A DNA stretch of 64,000 bases, from assembly GCF_049860565.1 (NCBI RefSeq), contig NZ_CP172056.1:186001-250000 (forward strand). Reading direction: 5' to 3'. Numbering within the stretch: the stretch's first letter is position 1; each line of letters begins with the position of its first letter. The translations under genes were made by a program, and so were the position numbers. Below the pieces are notes generated by a model that had not been told where the DNA came from, did no database searches, and worked only from the letters and a program-made list of their open reading frames with translations. Positions 25,104-33,460 of this stretch are shown piece by piece. The DNA is from Desulfitobacterium_A nosdiversum (GTDB taxonomy: Bacteria; Bacillota; Desulfitobacteriia; Desulfitobacteriales; Desulfitobacteriaceae).

Positions 25104-26336
25104 CTACTCCCCAACTTTTAAAATGATACAGCTTATATCATCCAGTTGAACGTGATCCCCAATATGTTGTCCTAAATGCAACCATAAACTGTCCATAATT
25201 TCGGTAGCTTTGTAAAATGAATTTCTTATCACAACCTCAATTAAATTGTTTAACCCAAACTGCTGATCTTGATCATTGACTGCTTCAATTAATCCATCCG
25301 AATATATAATGAGAATATCATCCTTATTCAGCCTTATCCCCTTAGACTTATACTTCGTATCGGGTCTGCCGCCAATAAAAAGTCCTTTTAGGTTGAATTT
25401 CTCATATTCTCCAGATTGGCTATGAATAATAATCGGGTTATGATGTCCCGCACTGGAAAAGATAAAAGTATGACTGAACGGTTCATACCATCCGTAAAGT
25501 AAAGTTAAAAACATCTCTTGCTTTGCCATATCCTCAAACAGCTGTAAATTCACTTCATTGAGGACAAGATGGGGTAAACTATCAGCTTTGGCCGTAACCC
25601 TGAGTATTGCACGAGCGACAGTCGTCCATAAAGCTGCCGGTATCCCTTTACCCATAACATCGCCGATGGCTATGCCTAAATTGTTTCTCTCGGTTTTAAA
25701 CACATCAACATAATCCCCGCCGACTTCTCTCGCCATACGACTTCGTATCGCTATAGAAAGGCCCTTTATTTCCGGTAAATTTTTAGGTAATAAATTGTGT
25801 TGAACTTTTCCGGCAAATTCTAATTCTTTTTTAATTCTTTTGCTCTGATCATTCGAATAATATTTGTAATTATATAGACCATGCCCCAGTTCGCGGATAA
25901 TTCTCGGCAAAAAGTCAATATTGCGACAGCGATTAGGATCTTCCGAATTACACCAAATATTTAAAATTCCAATTAACTCGTTTTTGACGACTAAAGGTGA
26001 TGAAGTAATATGTATATCATCCGTAACTTCCTTAAAATCGGAATTCCCTTTCAAGTTGTAACAGCTTAAGTTCAGCTTATTCTTAGTAACGAAATGCGTT
26101 AATTTAAAATCTAAGGTCGGTAAAAAACTATGAACGTTTTGACTCGATTGGTAATAGGCAATTCGATTAAAACCAACATCATCCAAAGTATTAACGATCC
26201 ATAAACTGCTGGCAATCGCTCCAAAAGACGTACATAAATCATGAATAATGGTATTAAATATTTCTTTATTATCCTGTACCTTAATCAGTTGTGAACAAAT
26301 ATTATATAAAAACTTATATTCCTCGCATTCATTCAT
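25104..26336 (-). CDS. GAF-PP2C (SpoIIE-type) serine phosphatase
   Basis: About 410 aa from ATG 26336; a longer reading from TTG 26357 overlaps the upstream gene and lacks its own ribosome-binding site. The GAF-like sensory part (about 10-150) precedes the SpoIIE/PP2C domain: VQHNLLPKNLPEIKGLSIA, then MAREVGGDYVDVF and IAIGDVMGKGIPAALW, with metal-binding Asp residues, and DDILIIYSDGLIEAVN near the end. It should remove the phosphate from the STAS protein encoded downstream. The GAF ligand is unknown. Confidence 0.88.
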   Translation of the reverse strand: MNECEEYKFLYNICSQLIKVQDNKEIFNTIIHDLCTSFGAIASSLWIVNTLDDVGFNRIAYYQSSQNVHSFLPTLDFKLTHFVTKNKLNLSCYNLKGNSDFKEVTDDIHITSSPLVVKNELIGILNIWCNSEDPNRCRNIDFLPRIIRELGHGLYNYKYYSNDQSKRIKKELEFAGKVQHNLLPKNLPEIKGLSIAIRSRMAREVGGDYVDVFKTERNNLGIAIGDVMGKGIPAALWTTVARAILRVTAKADSLPHLVLNEVNLQLFEDMAKQEMFLTLLYGWYEPFSHTFIFSSAGHHNPIIIHSQSGEYEKFNLKGLFIGGRPDTKYKSKGIRLNKDDILIIYSDGLIEAVNDQDQQFGLNNLIEVVIRNSFYKATEIMDSLWLHLGQHIGDHVQLDDISCIILKVGE

Positions 26337-26340
26337 CAGA

Positions 26341-27414
26341 TTAACCCTCTTCCTCAACTTTAATGATACAGATTTCCGGCATATCCGTTAAATCAATATC
26401 ATAAGGAGGAAAGATTTTTTCCCCATTTTTATCCGTCAAAACTCTTACCTTAGGACGAGTCGGGTAATTCTTATAGGCTTCGATAACAATTCCTTTAACT
26501 CCAATATTTAAGGTTACCTTGCTTCCAATAGGGAAAATCGCGATGATACCTAGGAATGCCCTGACAATATCCGCATCAAAAAACTTGCCGCTATTTCCTA
26601 TAAGGACTTCGATAGCCTGGAAGGGTTTCATTCTAGGCTGACCAATTTGATAGGTTGTCATTTTATCGTACTGATTACAGACCGTAACCACTCGAGCAAG
26701 TTCACTGATGACGTTCCCACTTAAACCTCTGGGGAAACCTTTACCGTCGTAACGCTCATGATGTTCTAAGGCAATATGTGCATTCGTTAAATTAATGGTT
26801 GGCAGTTTCCGTAAAATATCAAAACCTAGGAGCGGGTGTTTTTTCCAAATTTCTTCTTCCTTTTGTGTTAAAGGCTCAGTCTTAAATAAGATACTTTCCG
26901 GCATTAGTGTTTTGCCAATATCGTGAAAAAGAGCCCCTAAAGCAAGATCTTTAAGTTTTTTATAATCAAAGCCTAACGCTATGCCGGTAATAACCGAAAG
27001 AACTGCTACGTTAACACTATGGCTGAAGGTATGGTCATTTAAGGCACGAATTTCAAGCACTTGAACAATAATATTATTATTTGAAAGCAATTCATCGACA
27101 ATATCAGTAATCACCTGATTGACCTTTGCCACATCCACACTCGATTGAAGTTTAATATTGTTCATACACTCTTTTGTTAATTTGATCGCTTCAATTCGAG
27201 TTTTCTCCGAAATAACATCGTTAATGACAATACCCTCTGTAGCTTCATCTTCAATATAAATTGCAGCTACTTCCATCTCCTCCAGTCTTTTAATATAAAA
27301 AGAATTCAGAGAGACTCCTGCAGCAAGTAAAATTTCTCCATGAGGCCCATAAATACTTTTTGCTACTTTCATGCCTTCCCGCACATGATTAAGCTGAAGT
27401 ACTTTCGTAATCAA
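26341..27414 (-). CDS. HD-GYP domain c-di-GMP phosphodiesterase
   Basis: 357 aa. An N-terminal domain of about 115 residues with the DUF3391-like opening (VREGMKVAKSIYGPHGEILL) is followed by HD-GYP: HSVNVAVLSVITGIALG, HDIGKTLMPESIL near residue 164, HHERYDGKGFPRGL and VVTVCNQYDKMTT. The third motif reads GKGFP rather than GYP-type GQGYP, a tolerated variant. It is first in the partner-switch operon and is preceded by a c-di-GMP-I riboswitch and terminator, so the enzyme that lowers c-di-GMP is itself controlled by c-di-GMP. Confidence 0.88.
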   Translation of the reverse strand: MITKVLQLNHVREGMKVAKSIYGPHGEILLAAGVSLNSFYIKRLEEMEVAAIYIEDEATEGIVINDVISEKTRIEAIKLTKECMNNIKLQSSVDVAKVNQVITDIVDELLSNNNIIVQVLEIRALNDHTFSHSVNVAVLSVITGIALGFDYKKLKDLALGALFHDIGKTLMPESILFKTEPLTQKEEEIWKKHPLLGFDILRKLPTINLTNAHIALEHHERYDGKGFPRGLSGNVISELARVVTVCNQYDKMTTYQIGQPRMKPFQAIEVLIGNSGKFFDADIVRAFLGIIAIFPIGSKVTLNIGVKGIVIEAYKNYPTRPKVRVLTDKNGEKIFPPYDIDLTDMPEICIIKVEEEG

Positions 27415-27458
27415 CGCCTCCCTTACGATTTTTAAAAATATCAGCTCTGCATAATTAT

Positions 27459-27494
27459 AAAAAAGCCGTCATACCTTATTTCGGCATAACGACT
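27459..27494 (-). terminator. riboswitch-controlled terminator before the HD-GYP gene
   Basis: AAGTCGTTATGCC pairs with GGTATGACGGCTT (minus strand), followed by TTTTTTATAATT. It lies between the riboswitch and the start codon at 27414. Confidence 0.85.
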
Positions 27495-27499
27495 TCATC

Positions 27500-27580
27500 C
27501 GGAACGGCGGCCCGGCGATCATCACCCTAAGTGGAAGACCCGTAGCTTTGCGTCACCGATTTTCGTCGCTTTTTCCTTAA
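27500..27580 (-). ncRNA. c-di-GMP-I (GEMM) riboswitch
   Basis: The minus strand has the P2 hairpin with a GAAA-containing loop (CGACGAAAATCG), the conserved GTGACGCAAAGC joint, then ACGGGTCTTCC and the tetraloop-receptor side GATCGCCGGGCCGCC. These match the GEMM-I consensus. The next element is an intrinsic terminator and then an HD-GYP gene, a common target class. Confidence 0.88.
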
Positions 27581-27613
27581 AAATACTACTATAAAAGTTT
27601 GTAATTATTAGTT

Positions 27614-28546
27614 CTATCTCAATATTATCCGTCCCATTGGAACTATGTCTGTTGTGTTGATATATTTATCGACAAAATAAGTTAATTCTTGAGATAAATC
27701 TATTAATTTTTCGTTCTTCAATCCCCTGCCCTTTTCATCATATAAAACCTTAACTAATGGTCGAGTTAAAAGCCGAAGCGGAACAGCCATGACAAGTCCG
27801 ATTTCCCCCGTATTTAATCGGACCACGGGATAATTAAAATAAAGTAATAATGCACTTCGAAATGAATGAACAAGTTTAGAAGAAAAATTGATATCTTCTT
27901 CAAGGAAAATCATTTCCAGTGCATGATAAGGATGCATTCCATTTCGATAGGGACGGTCTGCCGTTAAAGCTTCAAAAACATCAGCAATTGCAACAATCTG
28001 GGCTTGTAAATGAATATCATATTTATAAAGAGAATCAGGATAACCCTGACCGCGCCACCGTTCATGGTGTTGTCGTATAGTCTTTAGAACATCTTCCGAA
28101 ACCCGAGTTCGTTGCAACATCCTCTCACCATTAATCGGATGTTTTTTTATAACTTCAAATTCCTCAACCGTTAAGCTTTCAGGTTTATCAAGAATATGCT
28201 TAGGAACGAGGAGTTTTCCCCAGTCATGAAAAAATCCTCCGATAGCAACTTCTCTAATAAATGATTTGGAAAATCCTAATTGTAAAGAAATGAGAATCGA
28301 AAATAGTGCCACATTTATGGAATGAATATGGGTTTGAATATCATAAGAACGCATTCTTGCTAAATTAAAATGACTCGTATTACTCATATGCCAAATTACT
28401 TTACTTAAAAAGTTAATAGCTTCCTTAAGCCTCGGCGGATCAATTAAAGGTAAATAATGCTCAATACTTTGAAGTGCTTCTTCAACAAAGGGATGAATTA
28501 AAATATTGTCGCATTTCTTAACAGACTTACGTTTTAATTCTTTCAT
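27614..28546 (-). CDS. second HD-GYP domain phosphodiesterase
   Basis: 310 aa. The N-terminal 75 residues are helical. HD-GYP motifs: HSINVALFSILISLQLG, HDWGKLLVPKHIL near residue 110, HHERWRGQGYP and AIADVFEALTADRPYRNG, all with expected metal and GYP residues. The C-terminal 70 residues (RLNTGEIGLVMAVPLRLL) form a small beta domain like the one ending the neighbouring HD-GYP protein. It stands as its own unit with its own GEMM riboswitch and terminator; the two HD-GYP genes are probably paralogues kept under the same signal. Confidence 0.88.
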   Translation of the reverse strand: MKELKRKSVKKCDNILIHPFVEEALQSIEHYLPLIDPPRLKEAINFLSKVIWHMSNTSHFNLARMRSYDIQTHIHSINVALFSILISLQLGFSKSFIREVAIGGFFHDWGKLLVPKHILDKPESLTVEEFEVIKKHPINGERMLQRTRVSEDVLKTIRQHHERWRGQGYPDSLYKYDIHLQAQIVAIADVFEALTADRPYRNGMHPYHALEMIFLEEDINFSSKLVHSFRSALLLYFNYPVVRLNTGEIGLVMAVPLRLLTRPLVKVLYDEKGRGLKNEKLIDLSQELTYFVDKYINTTDIVPMGRIILR

Positions 28547-28571
28547 TTACCTTCCCCCTTATGAACACTAT

Positions 28572-28607
28572 AAAAAGTCGTTATACCTATTTAAAGGCAT
28601 AACGACT
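28572..28607 (-). terminator. riboswitch-controlled terminator before the second HD-GYP gene
   Basis: AGTCGTTATGCC pairs with GGTATAACGACT (minus strand), followed by TTTTT. It is closely similar to the terminator at 27459-27494. Confidence 0.85.
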
Positions 28608-28609
28608 CA

Positions 28610-28690
28610 ATGGTACGGCGGCCCGGCGATCATCATCATAAATGGAAGACCCGTAACTTTGCGTCACTGGCTTTCGCCAGTTTTGCCTTT
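28610..28690 (-). ncRNA. c-di-GMP-I (GEMM) riboswitch
   Basis: The minus strand reads CTGGC-GAAA-GCCAG (P2 with GNRA tetraloop), GTGACGCAAAGTTACGGG, TCTTCC and then GATCGCCGGGCCGCCG, close to the copy at 27500-27580 and to the GEMM-I consensus. Terminator and HD-GYP gene follow. Confidence 0.92.
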
Positions 28691-28799
28691 TTCATAACTT
28701 TTATTTTGTAAAATTCCCTAAGCTTTTACATATATTTCAATTCTCATTTTATTATACGTCAGTTAATAATAAAATACCACCCAAATATTGAAAATTCGC

Positions 28800-29948
28800 C
28801 TATCTAAATATCGTCCTTCCCAGCCTGGGCTTAACAATCTGAACCGCCTGACGAGGGCAAAGTTCCTGACAACAAAAACAACGAATGCAGACATCTAAAT
28901 TTACTACAGGTCGGTTCTCTTCATTCATGACTAGAGCCTTTGGAGGGCAATTATTAAAACAATCTTTGCAGCCCACACAGAGCTCATGTTCAAAATATGG
29001 GCGAGGACGCAAACGATTCATCAAAAAATTTTTCGTCCCCTTCGGCAAGGGAATCATGTCCAAAAAATTCACCGAGTATGTTTTGGGCAGAATAAAATTT
29101 TGAATTCTCCAAAGAGAGCGATCATCTCCGACCCACTCCAACTCTTCCATCCGGCTTGTCAGCCCTCGTTCACGAGCAGCCATAATCGTGGGAACCTTTT
29201 CGGGTTTAAGTCCAATCAAATGTGACGCGGCAACATCAAGAGCAAATGGATCTTCACTTAGTAAAAGTGCGCCAATCTCACGCGGTTTTCCAGCCGAAGG
29301 ACCGTTTCCTTCCATGCCAACAATCCCATCCATAATACTTAAAGAAGGCTTAACCCACGTCACAATATCCACTAACAAATCGGCAAAGTTTTTTAAATTA
29401 GGCATTTTCAGATGATATTCCGCTTTTAAAAGTCCTGGAATTGCGCCGAATAGAACCTTTACCGCACCGGTAAACGTCATCATGCCATGAGTTTTTAATT
29501 TTGATAAGGTAATAACCACGTCAGCATCCGTTACACTCTTAGTCACTGTAAGGCTCTTGACAATTTTACCCGAAGGATGGGCGACAATAGTCTGTCCAAC
29601 ATCGAAATTGAGAATTGCTCCCGAACGTTCAGCAACTTCTTTGAGGCCAGAACGTTCATAAATTCCCTTTAAAGCATTTACGGTATAAGGACCCCCGGGG
29701 CTATCTCCTATGATGGGAATCCCACCCGCCTCTTGGACTAAATGAACCATGGCTTCAACAACACTGGGATGCGTTGTTACTGCTTCTTCCGGTCGTTTTT
29801 TCATAAGAAGATTTACTTTAAGTAAAACTTTTTGATTCGGTTTGATATATGCAGACATTCCGCCAAGCTCATCTAAGCCTTGACGTAAAATTTCTTCGAC
29901 ATTAGCTGTATATTCTGGGCAATATTTCGCAACAACTTTTGGCAGCAT
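28800..29948 (-). CDS. DUF362 protein with C-terminal 2[4Fe-4S] ferredoxin domain
   Basis: 382 aa. The DUF362 domain covers about 1-300 (VLLKVNLLMKKRPEEAVTTH, then IIGDSPGGP and ITLSKLKTHGMMTFTGAVK). The C-terminus holds two classic cluster motifs, CVGCKDCFNNCPPKAL and CIRCFCCQELCPRQAV, so it probably carries two [4Fe-4S] clusters. Such proteins are common in strict anaerobes and are predicted redox proteins with unknown substrate. It is monocistronic, divergent from the CAP-domain gene. Confidence 0.85.
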   Translation of the reverse strand: MLPKVVAKYCPEYTANVEEILRQGLDELGGMSAYIKPNQKVLLKVNLLMKKRPEEAVTTHPSVVEAMVHLVQEAGGIPIIGDSPGGPYTVNALKGIYERSGLKEVAERSGAILNFDVGQTIVAHPSGKIVKSLTVTKSVTDADVVITLSKLKTHGMMTFTGAVKVLFGAIPGLLKAEYHLKMPNLKNFADLLVDIVTWVKPSLSIMDGIVGMEGNGPSAGKPREIGALLLSEDPFALDVAASHLIGLKPEKVPTIMAARERGLTSRMEELEWVGDDRSLWRIQNFILPKTYSVNFLDMIPLPKGTKNFLMNRLRPRPYFEHELCVGCKDCFNNCPPKALVMNEENRPVVNLDVCIRCFCCQELCPRQAVQIVKPRLGRTIFR

Positions 29949-30127
29949 ATAAATCCTCCCAGTGTGATATTAGCCTTATTATACTTCTTTTAAATAAAAA
30001 TTAAATTTAAACAATACTAAGACTGGAACAATATACCGGTAGGTTTGTCCGAAAGCAAGTGTTATAATTCGAGATGTCCCGAACAGACAACTTATTATTT
30101 AATCAGGAGTTTTCAGGAGGGAAAAAT

Positions 30128-30982
30128 ATGAAAAAATGGACTCATTTAGCATTGACGATTCAAACCTTAATTTTTATATTTGGCATGACAGTTCCCGCTC
30201 AGGCCGCAGTTTATGCTGCAAATACAAATTATGCATATGGCTCAGTTATTTCACTGCGTTCCTATCAACCTGTATACTCTGCTCCAACAACGCAAACTAC
30301 GTCTACAACTCCTGCGGTTGCAAATACGGCTCCCACAACGACTCAAGCTACAACTACTGTCCCCACATCAGGATCAAGCGTTATTTCATTAAAAAATTAT
30401 TTTACAAATTACAGTACTCCTACAACAACTCAAACTACTTCAAACCCAACAACACCCCCTGCTAATACGACAAGCTCTACTCCTAATACACCTTCAACCA
30501 CTCCGACTACAACACCAACAACTACAACGAATGCTCCGACTACAAATCAAACAACGACGACTGCTGCACCAAGCACTGTTACCATTCCTGCAGCAACTTC
30601 AATCAGTGCGGAAGAACAGAACATGATTGATCAGATTAACCAAGAACGTGCTAACGTTGGTTTAGCTCCGCTCAAAGTCGATCTTCGCTTAGTTGGCGTC
30701 GCACAGACTAAAGCAAATGATATGAAAACCAACGGATACTTCAGCCACACTTCTCCGACGTATGGCAGTCCATACGATATGATGAAAATGGCGGGAGTTC
30801 AATATTATTCTGCTGGTGAAAATATTGCTCGAAACATCTCCGTAGATGCAGCCATGGCTGCTTTCATGAGCAGTGCCGGCCACAAAGCAAATATCCTCAA
30901 TTCCGGGTATACTCACGTTGGTGTCGGTATCGTATACAGCAGCTCCGGAAGTTATTATGTCCAAGAATTTACGCATGAATAG
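30128..30982 (+). CDS. secreted CAP (SCP/PR-1) domain protein
   Basis: 284 aa from ATG 30128, which follows AGGAGGG; an upstream ATG at 30074 has no ribosome-binding site. There is a signal peptide (MKKWTHLALTIQTLIFIFGM, cleaved after AQA), then two similar segments (GSVISLRSYQPVYS and SSVISLKNYFTNYS) within a long Thr/Pro/Ser linker, and a C-terminal CAP domain from about 160 (MIDQINQERANVGLAPLKVD, GYFSHTSPTYGSPYDMM, AGENIA, AGHKANILNSGYTHVGVG). It resembles YkwD-type exoproteins. The linker suggests a wall-spanning or glycosylated stalk. Confidence 0.9.
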   Translation: MKKWTHLALTIQTLIFIFGMTVPAQAAVYAANTNYAYGSVISLRSYQPVYSAPTTQTTSTTPAVANTAPTTTQATTTVPTSGSSVISLKNYFTNYSTPTTTQTTSNPTTPPANTTSSTPNTPSTTPTTTPTTTTNAPTTNQTTTTAAPSTVTIPAATSISAEEQNMIDQINQERANVGLAPLKVDLRLVGVAQTKANDMKTNGYFSHTSPTYGSPYDMMKMAGVQYYSAGENIARNISVDAAMAAFMSSAGHKANILNSGYTHVGVGIVYSSSGSYYVQEFTHE

Positions 30983-31043
30983 TTGCCAGGGACAAAATAA
31001 AAATAAAATATAAAATCAAAATTGAATTTATGTTCTCATTTTT

Positions 31044-31075
31044 AAAACAGTCTTGAATAGGCTGTTTTCTTTTTT
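31044..31075 (+). terminator. intrinsic terminator of the CAP gene
   Basis: AAAACAG/CTGTTTT arms with a 10-nt loop, followed by a T-rich run. Confidence 0.75.
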
Positions 31076-31105
31076 ACAAATTTAAATATATTTTGAGCCG
31101 TATTT

Positions 31106-31192
31106 TCTATAAACGTTTCTATAAACGTTCAGCAAATTATTTATTGCCAAATGCAATATATACTTTACATAATGGATATTATATTATATAAT
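31106..31192 (+). promoter_or_regulatory. promoter and tandem operator-like repeat of the HTH/membrane pair
   Basis: TCTATAAACGTT is repeated twice without a gap (31106-31117, 31118-31129). A sigma-A promoter TTTACA-17 bp-TATAAT follows at 31164-31192. The repeats could be the binding site of the HTH protein encoded just downstream. Confidence 0.55.
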
Positions 31193-31219
31193 TTGTCATG
31201 TAAGGAGGGCTGATATTAT

Positions 31220-31414
31220 TTGAAAAATCTTAAGTTGAAATCCGCACGAGCTATTTTAGATATGTCTCAAGAGCAATTGGCAGAAGCAGTCGGTGTAACC
31301 AGACAGACTATCGGAATGATTGAAGCCGGTAGATTTAATCCGTCTATACAGTTATGCATAGCCATATGTAAAACGTTAGGTAAAACATTAGATGATATTT
31401 TTTGGGAGGAATAA
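31220..31414 (+). CDS. small XRE-family HTH regulator
   Basis: 64 aa, a single HTH_3 domain: ARAILDMSQEQLAEAVGVTR then QTIGMIEAGRFNPSIQLCIA and LGKTLDDIFWEE. The family is typically a repressor that pairs with a small membrane protein downstream. TTG start 9 nt after AGGAGGG. The next gene starts 2 bp after its stop. Confidence 0.88.
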   Translation: MKNLKLKSARAILDMSQEQLAEAVGVTRQTIGMIEAGRFNPSIQLCIAICKTLGKTLDDIFWEE

Positions 31415-31416
31415 AA

Positions 31417-31854
31417 ATGAAGGATGAAAGAATCGAACAGGCCAAAAATAAGATAAGAAGCGAAATGGCAGTTATTATATTGTATGGAGCAGCTTTATTG
31501 TTTACAGTAAAAATTGCGGTCTTTCATATGAGCTTAATGGAAAGTCTTACTGAGTATTTGATCTTAATATTTTTCCCAATCTATCAGTTTATCCGAATGC
31601 ACATGATGAAAGTAAGTATTTATAGTGAACGAGGAAATAAGCAATCTATAAAGAATTTGATTCTAACTCTTTTTATCTTAGTAGCTGCATACGGAGCAAT
31701 CATACTTGGCTCCAAGAAGCCCTTAAGTGCCTGGTACAATTCAATACTTTTCCTAATCGTGTTTATCGCACTATTTGTAGCCGTCTTTTTTATCTCTAAT
31801 AGATTTAATCAGTCCAGAGGTCATAAGTATGAAAAAGAATTCGACGACGACTGA
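31417..31854 (+). CDS. small integral membrane protein (DUF6773-like), partner of the HTH gene
   Basis: 145 aa from ATG 31417, which follows GGGAGGA; an in-frame TTG at 31402 lies inside the upstream gene. Four predicted membrane helices (about 20-38, 45-62, 88-105, 115-135 by hydrophobicity), with a charged C-terminal tail (EKEFDDD). I match it only tentatively to DUF6773-like proteins, which often follow an XRE regulator. Function unknown. Confidence 0.6.
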   Translation: MKDERIEQAKNKIRSEMAVIILYGAALLFTVKIAVFHMSLMESLTEYLILIFFPIYQFIRMHMMKVSIYSERGNKQSIKNLILTLFILVAAYGAIILGSKKPLSAWYNSILFLIVFIALFVAVFFISNRFNQSRGHKYEKEFDDD

Positions 31855-31924
31855 CTTGCCCTGCCAAGAGGTGATATGTTAGACTAAAAATATCGTTTTT
31901 AAAATGAAATATTGACTTTGTGTT

Positions 31925-32014
31925 GGGGTAAACTTCGCGAAAGTGAAGGGCGCTAAAGCTATGGGTCTACGGCTGTCTAAATTAAGACTGCTAAGATCGC
32001 CAAGCTGCAAGTTT
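31925..32014 (+). ncRNA. GEMM-type (c-di-GMP-I-like) riboswitch upstream of nhaA
   Basis: P2 is CTTCGC-GAAA-GTGAAG, followed by GGGCGCTAAAGCTATGGGTC and a P3 stem (GTCT/AGAC), then GCTAAGATCGCC. The GNRA hairpin, the AAAGC joint and the order of elements fit GEMM-I. It has one extra base in the joint (GCTAAAGC against GCAAAGC in the other copies here). Because the gene is nhaA, cation-sensing classes described upstream of nhaA are an alternative that I cannot exclude by eye. Confidence 0.7.
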
Positions 32015-32029
32015 TTGAACTTCTTAGGG

Positions 32030-32064
32030 GAGAGTAGTTCCATTTTGGACTACTCTCTTTTTTT
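32030..32064 (+). terminator. terminator between riboswitch and nhaA
   Basis: GAGAGTAG and CTACTCTC arms with inner TCCA/TGGA pairing, followed by seven T residues, 35 bp before the nhaA start codon. It is placed for riboswitch-controlled attenuation. Confidence 0.85.
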
Positions 32065-32098
32065 GTTGTTCTCGATCTAGAAAGGAAGGATATAAAGA

Positions 32099-33271
32099 GT
32101 GAGAAAACGGATAAAGAAAATGTATAATTTTTTGCAAGAATTTTCAATTCCTCTTATCACCGGTGTAATTTACGCTTTAATTTGGGCTAATATTTCACCC
32201 GAGAGTTATCATAACTTCGTTCATAATCAAATCATCCCGAACTTTTCCCTTCATTTTTTGGTGAACGACATATTTATGGTCTTCTTTTTTGCAATAGCTA
32301 CCGTAGAAATCATACAGAGTTTATTGCCCGGCGGAGACTTATATCCACTTAAACGGGCGATTAATCCGATTATGGCTACCTTTGGAGGGGTATTAGGACC
32401 AACTATTGTGTATCTCCTTCTTAATCACTTTTTCGGAAGTCCTGATTTCATTAAAGGTTGGGGTATTCCTACCGCGACAGATATTGCTCTGGCCTGGCTG
32501 GTCGCCAAACTTGTTTTTGGCCCCAATCATCCAGCTGTTTCATTTTTATTATTATTAGCTATTGCAGATGATGGTATCGGTCTTTTGATCATTGCACTCT
32601 TCTATCCGAATCCATTAAGCCCTGTAACTCCGGCTTGGTTATTAGTTACTCTTGCCGGAATGTTAATTGCTTTCTCCCTAAAAAAAGCAAAGATAAAAAG
32701 TTATTGGCCATATATCCTTTTTGGCGGTGCACTGAGTTGGTTTGGTCTTTATCTGTCAGGTATTCATTCATCCCTAGCCTTAGTATTCATCGTTCCATTT
32801 CTACCCCATCCTAAAAAGGAAAAAGCACACCTATTTGAAGATGCTTCAAGAGATCATTCGACTTTAAAGCAATTTGAACACGATTGGAAAGCCTTTGTAG
32901 ATTTAGGGCTCTTATTATTTGGTTTAACGAATGCCGGTGTTGAGTTTTCCGAAATAAATGCAGTAACCTGGTTCGTGTTCATAGCTTTGTTAATTGGCAA
33001 AACCTCCGGAATATTTATTATGGGTTGGCTTTCTGGATTATTGGGCTTCCCGTTACCTAAAGGAATGAATCACAAAGACCTTTTTGTAAGTGGATTGGTT
33101 GCATCAATAGGTCTTACAGTTGCCTTATTTGTTGCTGGAGTAGCTTTTACCGATTTAGCTCTTCAAGGAGCGGCTAAAATGGGAGCACTATTTAGTGTTC
33201 TATCCGCTGTAATATCTTTTAGCGCAAGTAAGGCGCTAGGTATTAAAAGAACTGTTATATCTCGCAAATAG
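32099..33271 (+). CDS. nhaA: NhaA-family Na+/H+ antiporter
   Basis: 390 aa, typical NhaA length with about 12 hydrophobic segments. The key family motif is present: GIPTATDIALAWLV and LLLLAIADDGIGLLIIALFY, whose adjacent Asp residues correspond to the ion-binding pair of NhaA. It exchanges Na+ (or Li+) for protons across the membrane. GTG start after AAGGAAGG. It is expressed alone behind a riboswitch and terminator and ends in a strong terminator. Confidence 0.92.
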   Translation: MRKRIKKMYNFLQEFSIPLITGVIYALIWANISPESYHNFVHNQIIPNFSLHFLVNDIFMVFFFAIATVEIIQSLLPGGDLYPLKRAINPIMATFGGVLGPTIVYLLLNHFFGSPDFIKGWGIPTATDIALAWLVAKLVFGPNHPAVSFLLLLAIADDGIGLLIIALFYPNPLSPVTPAWLLVTLAGMLIAFSLKKAKIKSYWPYILFGGALSWFGLYLSGIHSSLALVFIVPFLPHPKKEKAHLFEDASRDHSTLKQFEHDWKAFVDLGLLLFGLTNAGVEFSEINAVTWFVFIALLIGKTSGIFIMGWLSGLLGFPLPKGMNHKDLFVSGLVASIGLTVALFVAGVAFTDLALQGAAKMGALFSVLSAVISFSASKALGIKRTVISRK

Positions 33272-33318
33272 TTGATGCACAATTGAGCTTAATCGTAAAG
33301 AGGAAGTTAAAAATTATT

Positions 33319-33354
33319 GAACTGCCCCTGCTAATTAAAGGGGCAGTTCATTTT
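33319..33354 (+). terminator. intrinsic terminator of nhaA
   Basis: Perfect 11-bp arms GAACTGCCCCT/AGGGGCAGTTC, then ATTTTATC. Confidence 0.8.
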
Positions 33355-33460
33355 ATCTTCAGCCTTCTTCTTTTCATTATGGACATATACCCCTACTCTA
33401 TCTTCCAATCCGAATGCATATGCTTTATATGAGATAACAGCATCTGCGGGAGGAATTGAA

